A stretch of 64,000 nucleotides of DNA from Eleusine coracana subsp. coracana (Eukaryota; Streptophyta; Magnoliopsida; Poales; Poaceae): NCBI GenBank assembly GCA_032690845.1, contig CM064420.1:66390707-66454706 (forward strand), given 5' to 3'. Shown piece by piece: positions 1-11,600 of the stretch. The position numbers were made by a program, and so were the translations under genes. Within the stretch, counting starts at the first letter, position 1; each line of letters begins with the position of its first letter. A model generated the notes under the pieces. The model searched no databases. It was not told the origin of the DNA and worked only from the letters and a program-made list of their open reading frames with translations.

Positions 1-530
1 TGCACACTAGTTTTTTAGGTGCTAGTGCTTTTAATTTGCGTTGCATCTTCAACTTTTTGGTTCGTAGCTAAGCATCACGAAATATGGCAGTATGAAGAGT
101 GGCAACAATTATTGGCTTCCAAAACAACAGAAAATAGTACAGTTGATTTAATACATTCTGAAAGTTTACATCATTTCAATGTACATCGATCTGTTACTGT
201 GCACTTTCTGCTCGCATCTGGCCATCTATAGATGCACCAGAAATTTGTTGTGCACTACGACGCACAGCCATCAGAACAGCATTCAGCTGAAAAAGATGAC
301 ACCAACGACTCAGAAATTTATCAGAATTGTAAGGAAATTCCACGGCCTCTGAAGAAGCGATGCAATTTACAAGTTACAAGGCCCTGGTGAAGCTCAAGCT
401 GATTGATCAACAGCATTTGAGCTGCGCCAGCGTGCGTATTCATGAACCATTTGTCCGTTCGTCATTGATTGGCGAGAAGGGCTCCACAGTTTATGCTAGG
501 GATGCAGGTACGAATTTTATTCCTGACTGG
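1..530 (-). pseudogene. Truncated duplicate of the dynein-light-chain 3' end
   Basis: This stretch aligns along most of its length with 17760-18260, which holds the 3' flank and last codons of the intact dynein-light-chain gene. Shared blocks include the region around 135-245 (matching about 17878-17985, with few mismatches), a block around 360-390, and a block around 450-490. The part matching the coding exon (about 455-500) is diverged, and the diagnostic dynein motifs (AWHCIVG, FLYFSVDK) are absent. It is therefore a broken copy, not a gene. The window starts inside the duplication, so its true extent is unknown. Bases 530-830 show nothing I recognise. Confidence 0.6.
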
Positions 531-830
531 GCTACGGCTACCTCCTCGTACCAAATGAAAACTACAAACAAAAAGAGATCGAGAAACGAAACAGGAAACT
601 GTGCTGCAGAACAACACCGGTCCACCTGACCGCCTGGGATCGCCGCCGCATGCTTCTCCTGCAGACGAAATTTCGATATATTTGGGTTAGCCATATCGGT
701 GACATACACATCAGTGATGAGGCTATCTCGATGCAATTTTGATGACCTGAACCAGCTGAATAGCAAGGCGTGTCCTCACCTGTTCGCGTGCTCTGTCCCG
801 GACGCCACTGCCATTGCAGACCGACCAAGC

Positions 831-3145
831 CGCTCTCATTGTAGAGACTGAACCGTGGCAGCTGTTACTCCTTCCGAATTTTAATTATTAGCACAATTAA
901 CTTTTATAGTTGTATTTAATTATTCGTTTTATTTAAAGTATTTGTCAAATATATAAAATTATAGGGTAGATTTTAATTTTCTTTAGTGATAAAATAAATT
1001 GTAATAAAATATTTATTTTTAAATTTTTTAAATAAGATAATTTATCAAATATAATTAAAAATTTACCTATATCAACAATTTAAATCCGAAGAGATTACTT
1101 TGATATCGGCCAGCGGTTGCGTGCCCCGGGACACGGCATCTCCTTCTGCTCCGCGTTTCACGCCCAGTGCCGCCGCCACCACCACGACGTCGCTGACGGC
1201 CCAGTGCCGCAGAGGAGGAGCGGGAGCGGGAGGCCGCGACGTCGCTGACGGCCACGCGGAGACGTTCGTGCCCACCTCGAGGAGCGTCAAAGGAAAGAGG
1301 ATCGGAAGCCCTGATTTCCGGCAGAGAGATTGGAAAGAGCGGCATTGCCGGGCGCGGGTGAGGCAATGATCGGCAAAATTTGCGGGCGGGTCTGCGCGGC
1401 GGGTAGAACAGAGATCGGTGCAAAAAAAAAAAAACCAAAAAAAAAAAACGGGAATTCGACGACGGAACGAACTGAAATCAGCGTAGACAGCGTTTCACCG
1501 CCTGTTGAATCAGCCATGGTGTAGGCCTGTCGGTGATCGTGCGTTTCCAGATTGATTAGTGGATTTTGATCAACGTCTGAGATTAGCTAGAGAGGGTAGA
1601 TGTTGTTTGGTGCCTAAAAGATCACAGAAAGTCATGAATTAAATCTATAGCAATATTAGAGAAAAAAGTGATCAGCTCGCACTGCGTGTACATAACCTAC
1701 TGACTGCCCGGTTTGGTTATGATTTCTTCTCACCCCCCAATTCCTCGATTGTATTGTATACCCTAAATCCCCAAATCCTTCGCCAATTCGCGTGCTTCTT
1801 CTCACCGGTACTCTTCGCGGATCGCGCATCCCGCTCCCAGCGTGATTCCCTCCCTGACGTTTCATCCTCGCCCCCTTGTTCAAAGACGCGGAGTCAGCGG
1901 GGACAAGTCGGCGATGTAAGTACTATTTTCTTATTCCTGATGTGCAGGTTGCCCTCAGAGCTGTTCGAATTGGGTTACTGTATAATACATGCTCGAAGCT
2001 AGTATCCCAGTCTGTGAGCATGTTGCTTCACTATATTAGTTACTACACATCCACTGCAGACCCCATCTCTAATCACATCAAAGTTACTCAACCGTTAAGG
2101 CCCTATTTTGCCATTGTAGTTTTTAAAGACCACAACAGTTTTTTTTATTAATCAGATAAGAAATACCAGTCTATGATTACTGCAGCATATTATACACCTG
2201 AAAAAAAAATGCTGTATCTGGTATAATGCAGGTTTTTTGTATTAGAAATGGTTATAGAGAATACTAGTCATAGTCAGGCAGAGAAACCATTACTATTTAC
2301 AAACATTCTAGTGTTTTGCCCATATTCTGAAAGGTCTTATTTACACCAGACTAGATCGATTAAAAGTATGAGTTCATGTTGCTATTGGAGATAAAAATAA
2401 TTTATATGGAAGATACCATGAACATCTGATGTTCACGATAAATTAGCACTGTACATGCACAATCAATGTAATACGAAGAAGTCTTTGTGGTCATGATGGG
2501 TTGTTGGAGGAAGGTGAGAGCTTGATTTTTAGAAACAGTAGTCCCAAGTGAATTTTTAAAACTCTGAGATGCCATGGTATTTGAGATAATATTGTTTAAA
2601 ACCTGGTTTTTTGTTGTATCCAAACACCTTGTAGTTCCATCAAACCTTCAAAAATACTTAGCATCCAAAACAGGAACTGAGTTACCATCCATACATACAT
2701 TTTGTTTGTGTTACGTTCCAGCTTCTCTTCACCTATGTATGTGGCCAGTTAAATTATTTTGTTTGGGCTTGGTCTTTTGATTCACCTTTTTACTGCATAT
2801 TGGTTTGATTGGATTCTAGATGTGCTTAAATCACTTTTGATGTGCACTCAGCGGCAATCTTAACCAGCTGATAGGAACTGTCCATTTGCCATACAAAACT
2901 GAGTTTTGGTTAACTTGAGTCCTTTTTACACTTATAGCACAAGCAGCCTGATCTATTTATTGTTACATTTGTCTATATATTATCCCATCTAAAACATTAT
3001 GGTATTGCTATGGATAGTGTTCTGTTGACCTGAGAAAATAAGTGGGATCTTGGTACTTTGCTTTTTTGTCTTACTATTGTTATGATCGAACTTTTGAGTG
3101 AGGCCTTAGTTCCTCTACTAAACATTTGCAACTTTTTTGCTTCAG
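831..3145. other. Interval without a supported coding region; possible upstream exon of the protease-like gene
   Basis: Bases 831-1080 are AT-rich. Bases 1090-1520 are GC-rich with A-runs, and the open frames there have no recognisable protein. Around 1750-1914 the sequence looks like a pyrimidine-rich grass 5' leader ending in a good donor (GTAAGT at 1915). If it is spliced to the acceptor at 3145/3146, the junction creates an ATG from AT|G. This first intron of about 1.2 kb is inference; transcript data would decide it. Confidence 0.3.
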
Positions 3146-6100
3146 GACTGCAAAAACCCTGAGAAAAAAGGGGGTTATTGATTGCACGAGAGGTGTGAGT
3201 AGGGAGCAAAGAGCCATAAATAGAAGGAAGAAGCTTGATTTCAGGTGGGAGTGATGACCAAAAGCTCTCAATTGGTGCTCCGAAACGTTATAAAAGCTTC
3301 AAACATGCCTTAAAAAATATGGAAAACCGTGAGTCACTATCATTCTTAACAACGCTTCTCCCTTTTCCTGCACATATTGATGTAATGGAACACTAATGAT
3401 TTCTATCTCATACTACTTGTTAACTAGTTCGAAAGCAACGGGCAGCTTTGGATAAGTATCATAAACAGCGACGTGCTAAAGAGGAGAAACGATATGGTGG
3501 ACTTCCTGATCGAGTAGCTATGGAGAGTACTTTTGAAGAGAAACCATTTGGCTATGCAGTCGAAACCAGTGCCATTGATACCAATGATTTTCAAGCTTTG
3601 TCTCGCATTGTCGTCTCTCTTGCTTTGTTGGATGGTGATTGTGCAATATGCTAATGAAATTTCATAACTTGTATTATTCAATTGTGTCATAATAATTCGA
3701 ATATTGATCCTGTGCAGGAGACAAGATGTTATTTGCGTGCTCAGACATACCGCTACCAGACACCACCCCTACAAAATTACACCAAACAAGATTTGTGACT
3801 ACAGGACGTTTGGCTAGATAATTCCATGATAATAGATATAGAGATGATAAATTGAGGGTTGCTGCTGTTATTCATTGTGTTCTCTGTTTTTCTTTTTTTA
3901 TTCAAGCTAATTGTGGTCATTCGATTCTGATGTACTATTTTTATCACTCTATAGGTTGAAGTGCGCCTTCCTCATAATGAAACTGTTGCTGGGTTCTTGG
4001 GATTGTATGATGAAGACATTGCTATTGTCACGTCCTTATGCCTCCTTGACCTCCATCCTGTTGATCTGGATCATCCTGTGGCTCTGCCTCTTCAGGAAAA
4101 ACAAGTCAGTGATGATGATCATGTACTAGCTATTGGGTGTCTCTTCAAGTCAGGCACTTTGAGGGCCACTGGGGGGTCTCTTCATAGAGAACAACCCGAC
4201 ACCTGGGTTCCTGATGCTAAATATCTCTCAGAGGTATGTTTTTTATATGCTTCTTTTTTTTCATCATGATGGAAAAATTGGAATCGATGTGTTTTATTCA
4301 TCACTCTGTGCACCACAAAGTAATTATGCAATTTTCCTTACAAACCCAACTACTTCACTTTTTTTTTCTCAAACACGTAGGAGAATCACGTGTCATTATA
4401 TTAAGGAGGAGAAAAACCGAATTGTACAATATGCCTCCCATGAAAGGTGGAGGTTCAGAGTTTTCTCTAGGTTACATTCGCGCCAATTATGACTATACCA
4501 CCCATGAACCTATTCAGCTACAAGATTAGCCGCAGCTTTCTTGCTCCGGCCATCTCCCACAGCTTGGCTTCCTCTCTAATCAGATGCAGTAGCACCGGTA
4601 CCTGTGGGCTGGCGTGATCGAACACACACCTGTTACGCATCTTCCACAATTCCCAGGCGACCAGAATGACGAGTGTGTTGAAGCCCTTTCTTCTCTCCCG
4701 TGGCACCCGTCTAGCAGCACGCACCCACCAGTCTTTGAATGAGATCTCAGTTGGGCGAGGCATGACATCTTCGTGGCCTATCCAGCATAATGTATGGGAC
4801 CAAATCTCCCTTGAGAATACACAAGTGACAAAGATATGTTGTATATTTTCCGGCTCTTGATCGCATAAGGGACAACGTTCAGGGTGTTGTAATCCCCTCC
4901 GAGAGAGCCGATCCGCAGTCCAACAACGGTTCCAAATAGCCAGCCAAATGAAGATCTTAGTTTTTAGGGGCGCCCAGGATTTCCAAAGCTTCATATGAGC
5001 ACCAAACGGAATGCCTCCCACAAAGAAACACTCGTAGGCTGACTTGGACGTGAAGGTGCCCGTTGGTTCTGGTGTCCAGATGTGTTGATCCGGTTGCCCC
5101 GGGTTAAGTGCATGATCCCCTACAATTTCCCAGAGCTGCATATACTGCCACAATGCTAGTGCCGGCAATCCTCCAACTATATCATGTCTCCAAGCATTCC
5201 CTTCAAGTGCCTCAGCAATTGTTCTCTCTCTCCATCCACGACGCCTGACGAAAGGCATTAAGGGCCTTCCCATGTATCCACCGGTCTGTCCAGAAGCTGG
5301 TGTTCCGTCCATCGTCCAGAATTGTGATTACAGAGATGGAGAACAGTGCCTTTGCCTTGGCTGGCAGCTGAACATCAAATTGCGCCCAAGGTCTTGACTG
5401 ATCTGTCTTCTTGAGCCAACTCCACCTCATACGTAGAGCCCAGCTCATGACCTCGAGGTCATGTATTCCAAGGCCCCCATACTGTAATGGCCTTGTGACC
5501 CGTAGCCATGCAACCGGGCAATGGCTGCCCCTGGCGTCCATTCGCCCCTTCCACAGAAAGCCTCGGCGTATTTTGTCAATACATTTGATGAACCATCGGG
5601 GCACATTCAAGGCAATGAGTAGGTGGATTGGCATCGCTGTGAGCACAAACTTCGTAAGAATCAGTCTACCGGATTTTGCCATAAACGCTGCTTTCCAACC
5701 CGGTAATCTGTCAGCAATCTTTCCAACCACTTCGCTTTTGTACTAGGCTGTACTTGGAGGGCCACTTATAGGAAATGGAGCGAGATTTCTTGGAATGAAT
5801 CATAAACATCATGGTGATGCGAATGTGACGTTCCTGTCGCAGAAGTTCCTTCACGAGCGCCTGGAGCATTTTCAGATACTCAAGTATGTCTTGTACACTT
5901 CCAGTATTTATGAGCTACATTCCCCAGTTAGCTTATTTATATTTCTTCCAAATCCCATCTCCTTGTCAACTAACTCACTCTGAGGTAACAGTGTTCTGTA
6001 GATTGAAGGTAATTATGTTCTTGCTACCTGTGCTTGGTAGATGCCTCCGTCAGTAAAATATATTCCTTCGTTAAATTTGTGTTCGTGCTTAGTACTGCAC

Positions 6101-7966
6101 CTACTATATCTGTCTAAATAAGAGTTCAAACAGCGTCTGAATCTGTTCAATGCTCTCGTGTCTTTCTTTGTTTGAATGTTTCTAAGTCTGATTTTGATAT
6201 TCGTCCATACCACTGTTCATGCTGGTATGCCTGTTTTGCTATTGGCTAGTTCCTTTGTATTTATCTATTATTTATTATCGTATAACTCATTTGTTCTGTT
6301 GCAGTTCTAAAGAGCTCCACTTCCGTGGATATTCATTGCCTAAAGATGTATCGCGAATAGTACCTTCAGGTTTGATTAGTCGTGCAAACCATCAGTCCAA
6401 ATATTACTTATTGATCAAAGAATATCATGCGAGCGTTATCATGCATCATCTGAGTACTGATATTTCTCACTTTATCACATCAGGATTTTTTAACACTATT
6501 AACCGGATAAAATCCTATGGCTATCCCATACCACCACCACTTGTGCTGGAGCGTACGTCATTGCTTTCGATATTCCTGAAGTCTCTTTGTGCACTTCTTT
6601 ATAGCTTACTTCTGAGCATTTTCTTTAACCAGTCAATGGTCAATTGCTTAATCGTTTTGAAGATTTCTTTGGTGACATAATTGCTTGGAAAGGGTATTCC
6701 TTCGGTTCTCCACCCAGGGGTTCAGAATATGGTGTCTGGAAGCGACTCCCCAAGAAAGTTCTGACAGACGTATCCCATCGCGTTGTCTCAATTGCTTCAT
6801 ACAATGGTGATTTTTTTTACAACAAATGTATGCTCATTACTTTCTGTGGAAGTACATCTGCACTAACTAATGATTAAAGTCATGATATGTAGGAGACAGG
6901 AGATTTTTTGTATGCACAGGCTTGCTTATTAAATGGCATGGAAAGCGCACTGTGGTGCTGACTTCAGCCAGTTTGGTTAGAAGCCCTTGTAATGAAGATA
7001 ATATTGACACTAACTTGACTGTATGTTCTGCTAATAATTTATCTTGGTATTAAATTATTTATGATTGTTAGCTGACCTCACTTTATCCTTCCAGATTAAG
7101 GTGTTTGTCCCACCAAATCATTTCAGTGGGACACTGGAATGGTATAACTTGAACTATAATATTGCAATTGTCAGTATTGATAAGGTTTTCCGTGCTATTC
7201 GCCGAGAAGACATTTTCGCTAAAGAGCAAGAGTCATCTGGAAAAGGAATAGCTATAGGGCGTGACCCTGAATATGGACTATTAATGGCCTCATTTGGTGA
7301 AGTGCAGTGCAGAACACAAGGATGTCAAACTTGACTGCAAAGATCTTCAGTTGTCCACTTGTAAAATCAACAAGGTACTGCAAATGTTCCATTAGAAATC
7401 CATCTGATTTATCTCAGGGAATTACAAGTTTTCAGTAACATTGAGCCTCCTTTTCTCTCATTTTTGCCTCTTTATTTTTTTTTACTAGGCTGGGATTGGA
7501 GGACCCCTTATTAGTTTGGATGGGAGTTTTATTGGCATGAACTTTTATGATCGGCGCAAAGTAACTCCTTTCCTGCCCCAGAGTAAGATTTTGGACGTCT
7601 TATGTACTGCAAATTCTATGCGGCTGCCATCAGAACGGTATTTCTTCTTCCTGTTATCTTTTCTAATTGGACAATCATAATTCTTATTCTACAAACTTAC
7701 ATTTAAAAATATGTGGGATGACAGTGGAGAGAGCCCTTTTGAAGATTTTGGTGGGAAGGCAGAGGAAAAGAAGAACAAGTACTGTTTCTGTTTCTCCTTA
7801 CCACTTTTTTGTGATAACATGAAATCCTTTATTTGACAACTAACTTACACTGGAAAATAATATGTTGCATGGCAGGTGGCCTGTGCCTGAGCCGTATTGG
7901 TATCACGGTCTACTTAATGTGGATCGGTATGATGTACCCGAGCTTCCTGGAAGGCATCTCGATTAG
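3146..7966 (+). pseudogene. Tandem trypsin-like-fold protein gene (grass DegP/trypsin-like family), disabled
   Basis: Exons in register by GT-AG: 3146-3328, 3428-3634, 3718-3857, 3955-4233, 5747-5883, 6305-6369, 6484-6552, 6633-6806, 6893-7020, 7095-7374, 7489-7637, 7725-7778, 7876-7966 (TAG). The product would be about 650 residues with two related halves. Each half has a chymotrypsin-like beta-barrel signature: DIAIVTS then GGPLIG in half one, NIAIVSI then GGPLIS in half two. In active HtrA proteases the Ser sits in GNSGGP; here those positions read AVLGGP and AGIGGP, so the nucleophile is missing. This fits the large family of uncharacterised grass trypsin-fold proteins. Lesions: a net 2-base loss near 3245 shifts the frame, an in-frame TAA lies at 3819-3821, and exon 7095-7374 has one extra base (modulo 3) near 7290-7310. 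Splice sites are otherwise well kept, which suggests recent decay. A LINE sits in the intron before 5747. Confidence 0.7.
4364..5722 (-). mobile_element. 5'-truncated LINE (reverse-transcriptase tail and zf-RVT) in an intron
   Basis: Read on the minus strand, the element keeps the end of a LINE ORF2. The segment from 5730 down to about 5240 has the post-RT thumb region (KIADRLPGWKAAFM, GRLILTKFVLTAMP). After one frameshift, 5312-4518 continues with the zf-RVT domain (FTSKSAYECFF, LKTKIFIWLAIWNRCWTADRL, CPLCDQEPENIQHIFVTC) and stops in TAG. The 3' untranslated part ends in the typical grass LINE tail 'cttaatataatgacacgtg', then a poly-A that reads as poly-T at 4359-4367 on the plus strand. A near-identical 17-bp direct repeat (4346-4362 and 5723-5739, two mismatches) brackets it and is the probable target-site duplication. 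It is dead: no RT catalytic core remains. Confidence 0.85.
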
Positions 7967-8689
7967 ATTGATGTAGTTTGCAGTTTGGTGATAGTGGTTC
8001 TTCCATCTAATCACGATCTACTTGATGTGGGCTGGAGATGCTAGACCAGAACACGGTGAAGTCCTTAGAGAATCTGGAGGAAATTAGGTTGTGAGTTCTG
8101 GGTGGGTGGAGTGCCAGTTGTAAGGGTAAACCTTAAACCTGTGCTGTAAACGCTTTTTTGGTCCGTTGCAATGCAATGAGACGGAAGTGCCTATGGCACT
8201 CTAAAACTCTAAAAAAAAGTTCGCTGTATCCCAGAGGCAGATGATACAAATCCTTTACTCAGAAGTCCATAAAAAGTATACGCCACAACACCGCCAAACA
8301 TAGCACGGTCCACTTCAATTGGTCTTTGTTTCTAATAATATGAAACTATGTTTTTGGTTAATACATCAAAATCAGTTCGTATGGCCACTGTTAACATTAT
8401 ACAAGTGATCTAATTCGAGATCCGACATGCGAACAACCCAATCAGACCGGTATACCTTTTAAGCATGCTAGTCCGTTAAGTCTCGCAAGAGAAACTGTCC
8501 ACCTTAGTTGCTTCCTAATGTACAAAAATAACTAAATCGATGTGCCATTTGTTGGTGGCACATTGGTACATCCAAAAGGCCAAAACACAGGCAGCTATTG
8601 ATGGCTGTGCAATCACTCGTGGCCATCAGACGATAGTCCGGACCAGGGTAAGAAGTGCTCCACAATTCAGCAGGGTACTGAGCCTAAGA

Positions 8690-11600
8690 TCAGCGTTTCT
8701 TCTGATCCTTCCCTGTCTTGGTATCATGGATCAGCATTCTCGGAGCAATGGCCATCGCCATGAGCTCCTGGAAGAGCAGTTTACAAGCATAAGGTATGTG
8801 CACCTGTAAACACACAATATGCACATCATTAAACCACCAATTCAAGAGCGAACAGATATATTCCATATTAGTATATATAAGCTGTATCAAAACAGGCAGT
8901 TCTACTTACTTGGACAATGTCAGTCTTATTCTTGCATCCCCGACATTCAAATGAATTCTTCTTAAGGTTGGCAATTGCGATGAGGCCACATTTCTCACAT
9001 ACATGGACTCTATATGCATCACTCTGGTCAAATAGCCTTTCCTTCAGGAAAAATGCAGCTCCATGCGCAATCATACAATCCCTCTCCATTTCTCCAAAAC
9101 GGAGACCACCATCACGTGAACGCCCCTCTGCTGGCTGTCGGGTGAGTATCTGAACAGGACCACGACCTCTTGAATGTATCTTGTCATCCACCATATGCTT
9201 GAGCCTTTGGTAATAAGTGGGACCCAGGAAAATCATTGCCGTCAGTTTTCTCCCAGTGTGACCATTGTACATCGTCTCAAACCCACGCATTTGATACCCA
9301 CATTTATGAAGAGCCTTGCTGATGTTATCCACCTGATAACAACGTAAAATTAAAAAGGCTATAGAATTAACAAAGGAGATCCAGTTTTATTGCCAGACTT
9401 TGCACAGCGCAAGCCCCAGCAAATATCATTACCAGCAATTGAATTATAATTGAATGAATTAAACTCAATTAAATCTACAACTAAATATAACTGACTGCAT
9501 TAACCCCAAAATTCTAATTTTTTTTCTTAAGGTTAACTATAGTCCAGAATAGTAAGTTTCCAGTGAAAAAATGACTCACAGTAACATCAGTGAAAGGAGT
9601 TGCATCTCCTTCCTTCCCCATGTGAGCCGCAACTTTACCCATAATACATTCAATCAGCTGCCCAATAGTCATACGGGATGGAATAGCATGTGGATTCACA
9701 ATAATATCAGGAGTGATGCCTTCGATTGTCCATGGCATGTCCTCTTGTGTGTAGGTCATTCCAACAGTTCCTTTCTGACCATGTCTACTACTAAATTTAT
9801 CTCCAATTTGTGGTATGCGAACTGATCGCATTCTGACCTTGACAAACCTTAGACCATCAGCATTTGTTGTTAACAGAACCTGTGTAGAACAAAGCAAATT
9901 TAGAAGCCTATCGGTTTCAACTTCGTCGTGACATCCATATAATAAACAACGAAATATTGGCAAACAACTAACCTGATCTACCATGCCACTTTCACTGTGA
10001 CGCAGAGAAGTACTATGATCACGCTTTGAGTATCTAGAAGCCTGCCCTTGCGCATCATCTTGTGGAATAGGAGAGGTCTTCCCGATTATGACATCTTCAC
10101 CTGATACCCTAGTTCCCTGAAGAATTTCACATGATCAGTATTGCCATTACCACCAATGAGAATGAGCCTGCTAGTAATGAAGTTTTTCTACTTACAGGTG
10201 GTGCAAGGCCATCATCATCCAGTTTATCATAAGACCCATGGCGCATTCCCTACAACAGAAGAGTAATAAAAATATTATCCACACGTAGCAACCAGCAAAG
10301 CAAAAAACTAGATCACAACTCAGAAGACACACCATAGTATTTTCTCTGTTTGGACGACCAAATTCCTCTTTAACAAGTGTGCCCATCTTCTTTTCCTCGT
10401 CTCTGCATATAAGTTTAAATCAATGAATACAAGTCGTGCATTAGACTACTGCATGGTGGCATAACTTATACTGCGCATCAATGTACTATACCTGTAAGAG
10501 CGGAAAAATAGTGACCGGAAGAACCCACGATCTATAGAGGATTGGTTCATAATAACTGAATCCTCTTGGTTATACCCAGAGTAGCAAGCAATAGCAACAA
10601 TTGCATTCTACACAAATCACAAAATAGGTATCAATAACATCGATAACAGGAAAAAGATGACAATAAAGAAAATGAAAGTTTACTGCAGTTAAAACAGAAT
10701 GTTCACTCACTATGCCAGCTGGCAACTGCCTGAAGTGCAAATGTTCCATAGCACGAGTAGTGACTAGAGGCTTTTGTGGGTAGTATAGAACATAGGCCAA
10801 TGTGTCCTGAACAAGGATGGTGAATAGATAAGGTTCAGACCTACATAACAAGTGAAGAAAATCAATCTAGTATGTATACTCACCATTCTTAACTGGTAAT
10901 TGGTGACATAAATTCCCATGGCTTGCTTTCCCATAGCAGACTGATATGTATTACGAGGTGACTGCATAATTAAACGAATGAATTAGACCTCATGAGAGAA
11001 AACAAATGCTCAAATGCAGTACTGCAACATTATCTAAATGAATGGTTCACCTGGTTGTGATCAGGGAAGGGAATAATTGAAGCACAAACACCAAGTATCA
11101 GTGAAGGATGAATCTCACAGTGTGTGTAAGTCTCAGAGTATGCCTCCTCTGGGTTTTGTCTTGCATTTATTAGGTCCTGAATTTAATTTTTAGTCATCAC
11201 TTTGTCAGTACATGAAGGCAAATAAGGAAGGAAGAAGCAAAGCTACATAATTAATTCCTGAAATGGAGTATACAAGACTGTTCCACATAAGAATGGCGTC
11301 TCAAATGAATAGACAAAACCCTCCCACACAAGGGAGTCCATAAACTGCTGAATCAGGTGTATTTTGCTTACATTTATGGTCATGGAGATCATAGTCGTCT
11401 CCTCCTCTTCAGTGTCTATGTACTCTATATATCCTTTTGAGACCAATTCATGCCAGCCTTCGTCAGGAGTCTCCTGAATAAGCAGACAACAGGATGACAA
11501 AAGCATACGAGAAAAAAAAAATACATGCATGTAGAGATAAGTTGGCGTTGATAGCTAGAACATGATGATCAGAATATTATACCCTTTGTTGCAATGCTCT

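Noticed and set aside
1067..1524. Several open frames in a GC-rich block
   Set aside because: Low-complexity Arg/Ala/Ser translations and poly-A/poly-T-encoded Lys or Phe runs. They are not recognisable proteins.
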